Assembly: GCF_006442965.1 (NCBI RefSeq)
Contig: NZ_VFWX01000004.1
Span: 124,001-188,000, forward strand
Direction: 5' to 3'
DNA from: Mesorhizobium sp. CU3
Lineage (GTDB): Bacteria; Pseudomonadota; Alphaproteobacteria; Rhizobiales; Rhizobiaceae
Length of the DNA stretch: 64,000 nt
Of the stretch, positions 16,638-25,129 are shown piece after piece. The notes under the pieces were generated by a model that was given only the letters and a program-made list of their open reading frames with translations, ran no database searches and was not told where the DNA came from. The stretch's first letter is position 1. Each line of letters opens with the position of its first letter. The translations under genes and the position numbers were made by a program.

Positions 16638-17708
16638 TCAGGTCGGCTCGGCGTCGCTGCGGCCCTCGAAGCGCGTCTTGCCGACATAAGCGTCGACATT
16701 GTCCTTGGTCACATAGGCCTGGCTGGTGTCGCTGTTGGCCGGGCCGACGAGGCCGCCCGACAGCTTGTAGAGATACATCTGCTGTACAGGCAGGAAGCCC
16801 TGCAGATAGGCCTGCTGGTCGGTGGTGAAGTTGACGTCGCCCGACTTGATGAAGTCCAGCGTCTGCGGGAACAGGTCGAAGCCGGCGACCGCGCCGCCGC
16901 CCTTCACCAGGCCGTATTTGTTCGAGATGAAGCCGCAGGCATAGGTGTCGGAACCGCCGGTGCCGAACATGCCGTTCACATTCTTGTGGCTGAGATAATA
17001 GCTCTCGACGCGCGAGATTTCCGTGGCCGGATCCGGACCGGTGTTGACCACGTCATAGGTGACGCCGCTGTTGGAGTCCTTGATCGCCTGGATGTAGCCG
17101 TCGAGGCGCGGCTGGGTGTTGAGCGAGCCCGGCACGCCGATCGACAGCATGACGTGGCCGCCCTTGGGGATCAGCTTCAGCCACTTCAGCGCCGAATTGT
17201 AGCCCGACTGGTAGAGCGGTTGGCCGACATAGGAGAGCCGCTTGTTGGGGCTGCCGACCGGCACGTCGGCATTGAAGGCGACCACCGGGATGCCCGCCTG
17301 CGCGGCCATTTCGGTGGCGGCGTCGAAAGCCGTCGGGTCGACCAGGCAGACCGCGATGCCGTCGGACTTCTGTGCGATTGCCGTCTGCATGGCGCTGACC
17401 ATTTCGGAGACGACGTTCTTTTGCGAACCGGTCCACTGGTAGCTGCATCCGAAGGCGGCGCAGGCGTCCTGGATGCCGTAGACGGTCGGCGTGAAGAACT
17501 GGTCCAGCGTCACATGGCAGACGAAGTGGAACTTGTAGGGCTTCTTCGGCAGGCCGGCCGATGAATCGGCGGCCTGCGCCGCGCCGATGCCGGCGAGGCT
17601 TCCGCCCGCCAGTCCGGCAAGCCCGGCAGCGCCAAGGCCGAGCTTTCCGGCCAGCGCGAACGCGCCGCGCCGGCTGATTGCCATCTCTTTTTTCGTCTCT
17701 TCGTCCAT
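16638..17708 (-). CDS. Sugar ABC transporter periplasmic binding protein with Tat signal
   Basis: A 356-residue periplasmic binding protein of the Peripla_BP_4 type. The N-terminus MDEETKKEMAISRRGAFAL carries a twin-arginine motif, followed by a Gly/Ala-rich hydrophobic stretch and a likely cleavage after AQAA near residue 47. The ATG at 17708 is chosen since GGGAGGA stands just upstream; an in-frame start at 17753 has no such site. It heads the operon binding protein, permease, ATPase and is divergent from the aldo/keto reductase at 17888. Confidence 0.92.
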   Translation of the reverse strand: MDEETKKEMAISRRGAFALAGKLGLGAAGLAGLAGGSLAGIGAAQAADSSAGLPKKPYKFHFVCHVTLDQFFTPTVYGIQDACAAFGCSYQWTGSQKNVVSEMVSAMQTAIAQKSDGIAVCLVDPTAFDAATEMAAQAGIPVVAFNADVPVGSPNKRLSYVGQPLYQSGYNSALKWLKLIPKGGHVMLSIGVPGSLNTQPRLDGYIQAIKDSNSGVTYDVVNTGPDPATEISRVESYYLSHKNVNGMFGTGGSDTYACGFISNKYGLVKGGGAVAGFDLFPQTLDFIKSGDVNFTTDQQAYLQGFLPVQQMYLYKLSGGLVGPANSDTSQAYVTKDNVDAYVGKTRFEGRSDAEPT

Positions 17709-17762
17709 CTGTTCCTCCCTTTCGTTTGCAGGCATTGCCCGCTTGTGTGTCATCTGGTTACA

Positions 17763-17776
17763 TTGTTATATGACAA
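17763..17776. promoter_or_regulatory. Candidate operator TTGTTATATGACAA
   Basis: A 14-bp imperfect palindrome with TTGT and ACAA ends in the AT-rich divergent promoter between the binding-protein gene (start 17708) and the aldo/keto reductase (start 17888). The TTGT...ACAA ends resemble FCD-type operators, so the GntR protein at 12862 may act here. Confidence 0.4.
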
Positions 17777-17887
17777 ATTAGGTGTCAATGGCCTTTCGAC
17801 CCCGGATCGACGGCGGGACCTTTCGAGGGTCGGTCGCGGTGCGGAGGTTGGAGCTTGGCCGGCAGGATCGAGAGCAAGGGAAGAAAA

Positions 17888-18916
17888 ATGGCTGAAATCG
17901 AATTCAGGGCCGTGGCGAAGAACGGGCTCGAGGTGACGACGATCGGGCTTGGCGGCACCGGGCTCGGCAACATGTACCGCGCCGTCGACACGGACGCTGC
18001 GGTCGAGACCGTGCATGCCGCCTATGAGAACGGCATCCGTTACTTCGACACCGCGCCCGTCTACGGCTTCGGCGTCAGCGAGACCCGGCTTGGGCTGGCG
18101 ATAAAGTCCCTGCCGCGCGCGGACATCGTCATCTCATCCAAGATCGGCTATGACCTGGTGCCGATCCCACCCGAGGAATTGAAGCCGGCCCTGTGGGACC
18201 AGCCGGGCGCCTTCCGGGCCGAGTTCGACTATTCACGCGACGCCGTGATGCGCTCGCTCGAAGGCACGTTGAAGCGGCTCGACACCGACTATGTCGACAT
18301 GGTTTCGATCCACGATCCGGACGAGGCGATCCATTTCGGCTCCGGCGAAGACCCTTATGCCAGGAGCCGCTTCCGCGAAGCCATGGACGGCGCCTATCCC
18401 GCGCTCGACGAGCTTCGGTCGCAAGGCGTCATCAAGGCGGTCGGCGTCGGCATCAACCAGTGGCAGATGCTGTCCGATTTCGTCGTCGCCGGCGAATTCG
18501 ACTATTTCCTGCTTGCCGGCCGCTACACGCTGCTCGAGCAGGAGCCCCTGGCGACCTTGCTGCCGCTTTGCCAACAGCGCGGCACCAGGATCATCATCGG
18601 CGGTCCCTACAATTCCGGTATCCTGGCCACCGGCGCGGTCAAGGGCGCGACCTTCAACACCAGGCCGGCGCCCGAGCATGTGCTGGAGCGCGTGCGCCGG
18701 ATCGAGGCGGTCTGCGCCAGCCATCACGTTTCGCTGCCGGCGGCGGCGCTGCAGTTCCCGCTTGGACATCCTTTGGTGTCGAGCGTCATTCCCGGCGCCC
18801 GGTCCGCTGACGAACTAAGGCAGAACCTGGCCTATCTGCGCGAGACTATCCCATCCGGTCTGTGGACCGATCTCAAACACCGGGGATTGGTTGCAGAGGG
18901 CGCTCCCCTGCCCTGA
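17888..18916 (+). CDS. Aldo/keto reductase (aldose 1-dehydrogenase-like)
   Basis: A 342-residue NAD(P)-dependent oxidoreductase with the full AKR tetrad: D54 (YFDTAPVYG), Y59, K85 (SSKIGYD) and H142 (IHDPD). The sequence pattern, including SETRLGLAIKSLPR and the IHDPDEA segment, is like the bacterial L-fucose and D-threo-aldose dehydrogenases, which oxidise a free sugar at C1 to the lactone. The ATG at 17888 follows AAGGGAAG at 17877-17884. It is divergent from the sugar-transport operon, so it may oxidise the imported sugar. Pyridoxal 4-dehydrogenase is a related alternative. Confidence 0.85.
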   Translation: MAEIEFRAVAKNGLEVTTIGLGGTGLGNMYRAVDTDAAVETVHAAYENGIRYFDTAPVYGFGVSETRLGLAIKSLPRADIVISSKIGYDLVPIPPEELKPALWDQPGAFRAEFDYSRDAVMRSLEGTLKRLDTDYVDMVSIHDPDEAIHFGSGEDPYARSRFREAMDGAYPALDELRSQGVIKAVGVGINQWQMLSDFVVAGEFDYFLLAGRYTLLEQEPLATLLPLCQQRGTRIIIGGPYNSGILATGAVKGATFNTRPAPEHVLERVRRIEAVCASHHVSLPAAALQFPLGHPLVSSVIPGARSADELRQNLAYLRETIPSGLWTDLKHRGLVAEGAPLP

Positions 18917-18930
18917 CCGACGAGTTGAAC

Positions 18931-18960
18931 GCGGCCGGCACATTGTGCCCGCCGGCTGCG
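18931..18960. terminator. GC-rich inverted repeat between convergent genes
   Basis: GGCACA-T-TGTGCC forms the inner hairpin, and GCCGGC-type arms extend it on both sides. It fills the 45-bp gap between the stops of the aldo/keto reductase and the peroxidase, so it could end transcription from both strands. There is no T-run, so intrinsic termination is uncertain. Confidence 0.45.
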
Positions 18961-18961
18961 G

Positions 18962-19897
18962 TTAGAGATCGTCCAGGAAGCTCGCCGTCGGCACGAAGAA
19001 CAGCGTGCCGGTCACCGCGCGGCTGAAATCCAGCAAATGGTCGTAGGTGCCCGGCGGATTACCGATGAACATGTTCTCCAGCATTTTCTCGATGCGCGCC
19101 GGCGAGCGGGCATAGCCGATGAAATAGGTGCCGAACTCGGCCTTGCCCACTTCGCCGAACGGCATGTTGTCGCGCAAGATCTGCAGCTGCTCGCCATTCT
19201 CCTTGATGTTGGTGAGCACGTTGTGGGCATAAGGCTTCTTCACCGTATCGAGCTGCTCGATGTCCGACAGCTTGTGCCTGCCGATGATGTTTTCCTGTTC
19301 CTCGACCGGCACCTTGTTCCAGCGCTCCACGTCATGCAGGTATTTTTGCACGATCACGTAACTGCCGCCGGCAAAGCCGGCATCTTCATCGCCGACAAGC
19401 GTGGCCGCCTCGGCCGCCTGCCCTACCGGGTTCTCGGTTCCGTCGACGAAGCCGATGAGGTCGCGGTCGTCGAAGAACTTGAAGCCGTGCACCTCGTCGA
19501 CGGTCGAGACCGCGCCGGCGAGCCGCGACATGATGTGCGTCGCCAGTTCGAAGCACAGATCCATGCTCGCCGCGCGGATGTGGAACAGCATGTCGCCGGG
19601 TGTCGAGACGGCGTGATGCACGCCGCGGATTTCACGAAAAGGATGCAGCTCCTTCGGCCTGGGTTCACCGAACAGCCTATCCCACGCATCGGAGCCGAAG
19701 CCCATGATACAGGACAATTGTCCGTTGAGATTGCGGAATCCGACACCGCGCAGCAGGCTGGAGAGATCGCCGCACAGGCCGCGCACCGTCGCCTCGGCCG
19801 CCGATCCCGGATTGATCGTCACGACCAGGAAGATCGCCGCCCGCGTCAGCCTGGACGCGACCGACTGGGAGACGGGAGGCGGTAAGCTCGAGACCAT
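18962..19897 (-). CDS. Dyp-type heme peroxidase (YfeX-like)
   Basis: A 311-residue dye-decolorizing peroxidase. The GxxDG motif is GFVDG (149-153) with catalytic D152, followed by TENP. The likely heme-binding histidine is H225 (KPYAHN) and the distal arginine R242 (ILRDNMPFG). The length fits the YfeX/class P group. No signal peptide is seen, and no encapsulin gene lies next to it, so it is probably a cytosolic protein acting on peroxide and porphyrin or phenolic substrates. ATG 19897 is the only sensible start. Confidence 0.9.
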   Translation of the reverse strand: MVSSLPPPVSQSVASRLTRAAIFLVVTINPGSAAEATVRGLCGDLSSLLRGVGFRNLNGQLSCIMGFGSDAWDRLFGEPRPKELHPFREIRGVHHAVSTPGDMLFHIRAASMDLCFELATHIMSRLAGAVSTVDEVHGFKFFDDRDLIGFVDGTENPVGQAAEAATLVGDEDAGFAGGSYVIVQKYLHDVERWNKVPVEEQENIIGRHKLSDIEQLDTVKKPYAHNVLTNIKENGEQLQILRDNMPFGEVGKAEFGTYFIGYARSPARIEKMLENMFIGNPPGTYDHLLDFSRAVTGTLFFVPTASFLDDL

Positions 19898-20084
19898 GGT
19901 CGATCCATCCGGCGGAGCGTTTCAGGTGCGATCGTCGCATCAAACCCAAGCTTTGAGCTCAGTGCAACAGTCCGAATTTTGAGAAGCGACGCCGAAGGAA
20001 CTCACCGAGCGGCAACGGCTTTCATTTCAGCATGTCGGCACATGTGTCGGACCGGCACTGCCCAGCCCTTGATCCTGGAGCAAC

Positions 20085-21212
20085 TCAGAGCGCGTCGTAT
20101 ACGGCATCGATCAGGGCTTTGCGGCGCGGATCCACGTCGTCGAAACCCGACATTCGGTTGGTGACATAGCCAAATCCGAGACCGGCCCCAACATCGGCAA
20201 AGCCCATGGCTCCGCCCCAGCCACCGTGGCCAAACGTCTGCGACGAGGCACGACCGGCATAGACAGGGTCTTCCAATTGGTAACCGGCAGAGAAGACAGC
20301 CGGGACTGCAAAGCTGTCATCCATTCCACGGACCCTGAGCCGTGCAGCCTCTTCGATTGCAGCCGGGCCGATCAACCGACAGCCGTCCCACATCCCGCCG
20401 GCCGCCATCATGCCGTAGATACGAGCCAGCGCCTGCGCCGTTGACTGGCCGTTGCCGCCCGGCACCTCCGCGGCGCGCCAGGCGCGATCGTTGGGCGCCA
20501 ATGCGCGCGGCGCAGGATTGTCGCACGAATGAGGAAAGGCAGAGGCGCGAACAAAGTCGATCCAATCCGAAGCCTGCGGCCCCTCGATCATATCTGCAGC
20601 CCGGAAATCCTGGCTTTGCGGAAGGCCGACGTAAAAGTCGGCGGCGAGCGGGCCGGCGATTTCTTCCGCGATGAAGCGGCCGACGCTACGTCCGTCGACG
20701 CGGCGCAGCACTTCGCCGGCAAGATGACCGAAGGTAAGTGCATGATAGACGCAGCGGCTGCCGGGTTCCCATAGCGGCGACATGCCGGCGAGCGCATCGA
20801 CATAGGGGGTCCAGGCGAGCAGGCCTGCCTCGTCCATCGGCACGGCGAGACCATTGAGCCCGGCCTGGTGCGACATCACCTGTTCAAGTGTGATGTGTTC
20901 CTTGCCGCCAGCGGCGAATTCCGGCCAATAGCCTGCGATCGGGGCTGCATAGTCGAGCTTGCCGCGCTCCACCAGCATGGCGACCGCCAGCGCAACCACG
21001 CCCTTCGTGGACGACCACACGTTGATCAGCGTATCTTGCCGCCATGGGCGGGTCAGAGCGGCATCCGCATGACCTCCCCAGAAATCGACGACCGTTCTGC
21101 CGTCAAGCACCACCGACACGCCCGCGCCATGATCGAGGCCTCTTTCGAAGCTTTCGGCAAACGCGTCGCGCACCCTGGCAAAGCGTGGGTCGCAGTTCCC
21201 CGTGATGGTCAT
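20085..21212 (-). CDS. Beta-lactamase-fold serine hydrolase (class C-like esterase)
   Basis: A 375-residue member of the beta-lactamase/EstB family. The nucleophile motif SSTK has S67 and K70; the tyrosine of the second motif is Y156 (YHALTFGHL). These proteins are mostly esterases or peptidases rather than beta-lactamases. No signal peptide is visible, so the protein is likely cytosolic. It is transcribed alone, with 292 bp upstream that hold an inverted repeat (21300-21323). Nothing in the surroundings reveals the ester substrate. Confidence 0.88.
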   Translation of the reverse strand: MTITGNCDPRFARVRDAFAESFERGLDHGAGVSVVLDGRTVVDFWGGHADAALTRPWRQDTLINVWSSTKGVVALAVAMLVERGKLDYAAPIAGYWPEFAAGGKEHITLEQVMSHQAGLNGLAVPMDEAGLLAWTPYVDALAGMSPLWEPGSRCVYHALTFGHLAGEVLRRVDGRSVGRFIAEEIAGPLAADFYVGLPQSQDFRAADMIEGPQASDWIDFVRASAFPHSCDNPAPRALAPNDRAWRAAEVPGGNGQSTAQALARIYGMMAAGGMWDGCRLIGPAAIEEAARLRVRGMDDSFAVPAVFSAGYQLEDPVYAGRASSQTFGHGGWGGAMGFADVGAGLGFGYVTNRMSGFDDVDPRRKALIDAVYDAL

Positions 21213-21299
21213 AGCGGATGTCTCGCGAAATGACGTCGATCCAGCCGGTTTCTTGCCGATGTGGCTAGTCCGGCGCGCCGCCGGCGTTTGGGACGGCTT

Positions 21300-21323
21300 G
21301 CATGATGCGCTCTGATATCATGC
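21300..21323. promoter_or_regulatory. Inverted repeat upstream of the serine hydrolase gene
   Basis: GCATGAT (21300-21306) and ATCATGC (21317-21323) are perfect 7-bp arms, 17 bp centre to centre, 88 bp upstream of the start at 21212. The spacing fits a dimeric helix-turn-helix operator. No regulator gene is adjacent. Confidence 0.4.
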
Positions 21324-21454
21324 GGACGATGCCACTTGAAGCAGGTATTCGCAGATCGTCCGAGCTCGAAACTCGATGTGGTCGACATTGCGGATTGCAG
21401 ACTTTTTGGCAGCCTGTAGCAGCAACTTGCCGGCAGCTTCGCAATTGTTTGTGC

Positions 21455-21491
21455 TGTCCGGCGGCGATCCATTGTGAGGAGCCGCCGGACA
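21455..21491 (-). terminator. Stem-loop after the branched-chain-type binding-protein gene
   Basis: TGTCCGGCGGC and GCCGCCGGACA are perfect 11-bp arms with a 15-base loop, starting 14 bases beyond the stop at 21505 on the reverse strand. It is the last structure of this operon and probably its terminator or mRNA 3' end. No clear U-run follows. Confidence 0.65.
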
Positions 21492-21504
21492 AGTCGCACA
21501 GGCG

Positions 21505-22764
21505 CTACTGCAGTTTCGCCTGCAGCGCGTTGACGTCGTCCGTCGTCATCTCGCCGTCGGTCGTCACCTTGCCGTCGACAATCTTCCACAGCCGGAACGG
21601 CCCGGTGATGTCGCCATATTTGTCGAAGGAGACCGGGCCGATGACGCCTTCATAGCGGATCGGCTTGCCGTCCTTGATCAGGCCGAGTGCCTTGGCGAAT
21701 TCGTCCTTGCCCGCATAGATCGGCGTGCCGGCCGGATCGACCGCCTTGTAAATCGCGTCCCTGATCTTGGCCGGTTCCTCCGAGCCGGCGATGGCGATCG
21801 CCAGCCCGACGATGGCGCCGGCGTCATAGGAACGGTCGGCCGCTGGGTTCGACGGCTCGATGCCGGAAAACGCCTTGTAGTTCTTGTTGAAATAGTCGGT
21901 CGATGCGGTCGGGCTGGTGCCCGAGGACGTGCCGTAGGCGTCTTTCAGGTAGTCGGCGCCGACGGAATCAATGAAGTCCGGGCTGTTCATGCCGTCATTG
22001 AGCAGGAATTTCTGCACGCCGCCCTGCGAGATCCAGGTGCGCGCGATGGTGGCGCCGTCGACAGGCGTAGAGACGAGATAGAGCCCGTCCGGCTCGCCGG
22101 CCATCGCCGCCGTGACTTCCGAGGCATAGCTCGACTGCTTTTCGTTGTAGGGCGTGTCGGAAACGATGGTGCCGCCGAGCGCCTTATAGGCGCGCGAGAA
22201 CTCCGCCACCATGTTGACGCCGAAGTCGTTGTTGACGTGGATGATCGAGAGCTTCTTGAAGCCCTTGTCGATGGCGTATTTGGCGGCAGCTACCCCCTGC
22301 AGCGCGTCCGAGGTGATGGTGCGGAAGAAGATGCCGTTGGTCTTGCCTTCGCGGCCGAGCGCCGTCAGCGTCGGCGAGGAGGACGCGGGCGAAACCTGCA
22401 CGATCTTGGCCGGCGCCGTCACCGAGGTCAGGATCGGGATCGACACCGACGAGATGATGCCGCCGATGATCGCCGGCACTTTCTTGACCTGCACGAGCTG
22501 GGTGGCGGCGTCGACCGCGACATTGCCCTGGCTCTGGCTGTCGCGCGTGTCGGTAGCGAGGTCGCAGCCGCGCACACCGCCTGCGTCGTTGATGTCGCGG
22601 AAAGCCATCTCGACCGACTTGGCGCCGGCCTGGCCATATTCACCGGCCGGTCCGGTCAGCTCCATGACCAGGCCGACGGTGATCTTGCAGTCTGCGGCCT
22701 GCGCCGCGCTCGCCGCCATCAGCAGGCCGAGCGCGGTGGTGATCTGGAATATCGTCTTTGGCAT
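21505..22764 (-). CDS. Branched-chain-amino-acid-type ABC binding protein (LivK family)
   Basis: A 419-residue Peripla_BP_6 protein with a Sec signal (MPKTIFQITTALGLLMAASAAQAA, cleavage near residue 24) and the mature start DCKITVGLVMELTGPAGEYG. The segment IFFRTITSDALQGVAAAKYA is typical of LivK-like proteins for amides, amines or aromatic acids. It is the final gene of a reverse-strand operon that starts with a GntR gene, while the matching membrane and ATPase genes lie on the divergent operon at 26-29.4 kb. The cargo is unknown and need not be an amino acid. Confidence 0.92.
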   Translation of the reverse strand: MPKTIFQITTALGLLMAASAAQAADCKITVGLVMELTGPAGEYGQAGAKSVEMAFRDINDAGGVRGCDLATDTRDSQSQGNVAVDAATQLVQVKKVPAIIGGIISSVSIPILTSVTAPAKIVQVSPASSSPTLTALGREGKTNGIFFRTITSDALQGVAAAKYAIDKGFKKLSIIHVNNDFGVNMVAEFSRAYKALGGTIVSDTPYNEKQSSYASEVTAAMAGEPDGLYLVSTPVDGATIARTWISQGGVQKFLLNDGMNSPDFIDSVGADYLKDAYGTSSGTSPTASTDYFNKNYKAFSGIEPSNPAADRSYDAGAIVGLAIAIAGSEEPAKIRDAIYKAVDPAGTPIYAGKDEFAKALGLIKDGKPIRYEGVIGPVSFDKYGDITGPFRLWKIVDGKVTTDGEMTTDDVNALQAKLQ

Positions 22765-22812
22765 TGCGGTTCCCCTTTCGTTACACGACTCTTGTTTTCG
22801 AACTTAGCCTGG

Positions 22813-23244
22813 TCAGCCTCCCGGCATCTGCAGCCAGGTCTCATGCAGATGCCGCCATTCGACGCCGTTGGGCGCCGATGAATTGCGGGTGAAGACGGCG
22901 CTGGACTGGCGGCGGCTGCTCTTGCCGCCGCGCAGTTGCGCCTCGACATACAGGACGACGATCATATCGTCGGTTTGCCAGCCAGGCCTGATGTCCTCGA
23001 TCGAGATGCCAAAGCCGTCATCGCAGGTGGCGCGGCTTTGCCTGACATGGTCGACGACCGCATCGCGATCGAGGATCGCACCGCTCGGCGCGACCATTGT
23101 CAGGCCTTCGCCCATGACGGCTTCGAAGCGATCAAAGTCGACGGCGTCGGCACGCGCGGCGACGAACCAGTCGACGAAGAAGCGGTGCAAGTCGATCACC
23201 TCTGCGCTGGCGCGGGAGAACAGCGAGGCGTCCATGGCGCTCAT
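22813..23244 (-). CDS. NTF2/SnoaL-like small protein (DUF4440-type)
   Basis: A 143-residue protein with the cone-shaped NTF2 fold pattern: an N-terminal helix pair (IDLHRFFVDWFVAARADAVDF), then FEAVMGEGLTMVAPSGAIL, then long strands ending in EWRHLHETWLQM. Such proteins can be isomerases, hydrolases or binding partners; no catalytic set is obvious. ATG 23244 overlaps the aldo/keto reductase stop by 4 bp (ATGA), so the longer in-frame reading is rejected. The gene lies 48 bp before the binding-protein gene. Confidence 0.8.
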   Translation of the reverse strand: MSAMDASLFSRASAEVIDLHRFFVDWFVAARADAVDFDRFEAVMGEGLTMVAPSGAILDRDAVVDHVRQSRATCDDGFGISIEDIRPGWQTDDMIVVLYVEAQLRGGKSSRRQSSAVFTRNSSAPNGVEWRHLHETWLQMPGG

Positions 23245-24290
23245 ACCCGGCCTGCGTTCAGATTGTAGTGCATGATCGAACCATGGCGACCATGGCGGTC
23301 GCGCTCCAGCGTGTAGACGTCGCCTTCGAGGCCAGGACTCTCGGCAATCACGGCATCGATTGCCGCGCGGTCCTCGGCCGACAGCGCGACGTCCATGATC
23401 CGCGCATTGGCGAGTGCGTGCGCCTGGTTGCGGGCGCCGACGATGACAGCCGCGACTTGATGCTGTTCCAGCACCCAGGCGCTGGCGATGGTGGCGATGT
23501 CGACGCCGTGGCGGTCCCCGACTGCCTTCAGCGTTTCGAGCAAGGACTGGAAGAGGTCCCAGCCGCCGAAATCGTCGATGATCAGCTTGTATTTGACCAG
23601 CGAGCGGTTCTCCAGCGGCGCGGCAGGTTCGGCAGCATTCAGCCATTTCTCGCTAAGGAAGCCGCCCGCCACCGATCCATAGCAGAGGAAATACATGCCA
23701 TGCTGCTTCGCCAGCGCGGCAAGGCTCGCCGCCGGACGCTGGTCGAGGACCGAATATTGCAGCTGCTGGCTGACGACGGGAATGCCGGCCGCTAGAATTT
23801 CGCCCAGCCGTTGCGTGTCGAAATTGGTGGTGCCGAGATTGCGCACCTTGCCTTCGAGCCGCAGCTCGTTCAGCCAGCCCATCGCCTCGACATAACGGGC
23901 CTGCTCATAGTCCCACCAGTGGAACTGGACGAGGTCGAGCCGCTCGGTCTTCAGCCGTCGCAGCGACTGCTCGACGATGCCCTTTATGTAATCGCGGCTG
24001 ACGACCGCCAACCTCTCGAGGTCCGGCACCAGCTTGGTGTGCACCTTCATCCTGGCGGCGGCGTCGAGACCGCGCTCGTTGGCGAGCCTCAGCCGCGCCG
24101 CGCCGATCAGTTCCTCGACGCCGGTGTAGATGTCGGCGCAGTCATAAGTGAAGATACCGGCATCGAAGGTGGCGATCAGGTCGGTGACCGCCTGTTTGCG
24201 GTCGATCGCCCCATGGCCGCCGGCGAGCTGCCAGCCGCCGCGGATGACGCGCGAGATCGTGTAGCCGGGGCTGAGCTCGACGGTCGTCAT
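23241..24290 (-). CDS. Aldo/keto reductase
   Basis: A 349-residue AKR-fold oxidoreductase. The tetrad appears as D50 (TYDCADIYTG), Y55, K86 (VHTKLVP) and H124 (QFHWWDY). The C-terminal half has the NAD(P) region VAAVIVGARNQAHALANAR. It is translationally coupled to both neighbours by 4-bp overlaps in the DUF3830, TIGR04076-like, AKR, NTF2-like series. It probably reduces or oxidises a carbonyl intermediate of the pathway served by this transporter. No closer substrate assignment is possible. Confidence 0.88.
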   Translation of the reverse strand: MTTVELSPGYTISRVIRGGWQLAGGHGAIDRKQAVTDLIATFDAGIFTYDCADIYTGVEELIGAARLRLANERGLDAAARMKVHTKLVPDLERLAVVSRDYIKGIVEQSLRRLKTERLDLVQFHWWDYEQARYVEAMGWLNELRLEGKVRNLGTTNFDTQRLGEILAAGIPVVSQQLQYSVLDQRPAASLAALAKQHGMYFLCYGSVAGGFLSEKWLNAAEPAAPLENRSLVKYKLIIDDFGGWDLFQSLLETLKAVGDRHGVDIATIASAWVLEQHQVAAVIVGARNQAHALANARIMDVALSAEDRAAIDAVIAESPGLEGDVYTLERDRHGRHGSIMHYNLNAGRV

Positions 24291-24640
24291 TTCTCCTCAC
24301 CTTCCGCCGGCAGCGGCACGGCCGTCGTCTCGGCATGGCTGAAGCGCCGCTTGCCCAGCCTGACGATCCGGAGCCGGCTGGCGCAATTGGGATCGGGACA
24401 GGCGATCTCGGCATCCGACGTCATCCAGTCATTCTGGTGCGTCGGGCGCTGTTTTGCGGCGAGCAGCGGCAGCACGGCGGCGATCGAATAGATCGAGAAG
24501 CCCCGCCCGGCCGGCAGCGACAGCATCTCGCCCTTGAGCTCGAAAAAGTCCCCCGGCTTGGCGCCGCAATAGATCGGCTTGCCGTCGGGAATGACCGCCT
24601 CGACGCGCAGGTCGAAGAGCTCGAAGCCGTCGTCGGCCAT
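24287..24640 (-). CDS. TIGR04076-like small protein
   Basis: A 117-residue protein with the features I associate with the TIGR04076 group: an early G/C-rich segment (YCGAKPGDFFELKGEML), a central FSIYSIAAVLPLLAAKQRP stretch and a late ACPDPNCASRLRIVRL segment with two cysteines. The C-terminal tail is charged and probably disordered. Function is unknown for the family. It starts directly after the DUF3830 stop, behind GGAGG, and overlaps the aldo/keto reductase start by 4 bp. Confidence 0.7.
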   Translation of the reverse strand: MADDGFELFDLRVEAVIPDGKPIYCGAKPGDFFELKGEMLSLPAGRGFSIYSIAAVLPLLAAKQRPTHQNDWMTSDAEIACPDPNCASRLRIVRLGKRRFSHAETTAVPLPAEGEEK

Positions 24641-25129
24641 TCAAGCCTCCACCAAGCTGAAAGAGATTTCGCAAGCGCCGTTGCCGCGGATGACGCCGCA
24701 GGCCGCCGCAAGCTGCTCGCGCTCTTCGGGCAGCACTTGCGCGACGACGCTTCCGGCAAGCCAGCCGATCGGGAAGAACAGGCGCGCGCCCTGCCCGTAG
24801 AACAGGCCGATGTCGAAGATCGCGTTGGGACCGCCGCCCCAGACGCGCGGCGGCACGTAGGAGAGCACGATGTCGCCGGGTTGCGGCGTCAGTGTCACGT
24901 TCTCGGCCGGCAGCGGCTTGTCGTAGGGCTGGCCCTCGAGATGGGCACTGGGAACCGGACAGGAGATTTCGGGTCCCGTCCACATGGCGTGGATGCCGCC
25001 GACGACGCGCGACTGCGCCAGATAGGCCAACAGGAAAGCCACATTTTCCGGCGCCTTCTCCGGCAGCAGCCGCGCCGTCACGGAGAGCTTCGAGCCCGGC
25101 TCGGTGATCCTGATGGCGGGCTCTTTCAT
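24641..25129 (-). CDS. DUF3830 family protein (cyclophilin-like fold)
   Basis: A 162-residue protein matching the DUF3830 pattern: IRITEPGSKLSVTARLLPEKAPENVAFL at the start, GGIHAMWTGPEISCPVP, then PAENVTLTPQPGDIVLSYVPP and FDIGLFYGQGARLF. The fold is cyclophilin-like, but the isomerase residues of true cyclophilins are not evident. Family members are usually found beside catabolic transporters. The ATG at 25129 overlaps the gntR stop by 4 bp, so the longer in-frame reading is rejected. Confidence 0.78.
   Translation of the reverse strand: MKEPAIRITEPGSKLSVTARLLPEKAPENVAFLLAYLAQSRVVGGIHAMWTGPEISCPVPSAHLEGQPYDKPLPAENVTLTPQPGDIVLSYVPPRVWGGGPNAIFDIGLFYGQGARLFFPIGWLAGSVVAQVLPEEREQLAAACGVIRGNGACEISFSLVEA

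Noticed and set aside
18962..19897. Encapsulin cargo peroxidase
   Set aside because: No encapsulin shell gene is adjacent, and the C-terminus (TASFLDDL) lacks a clear cargo-loading tail.
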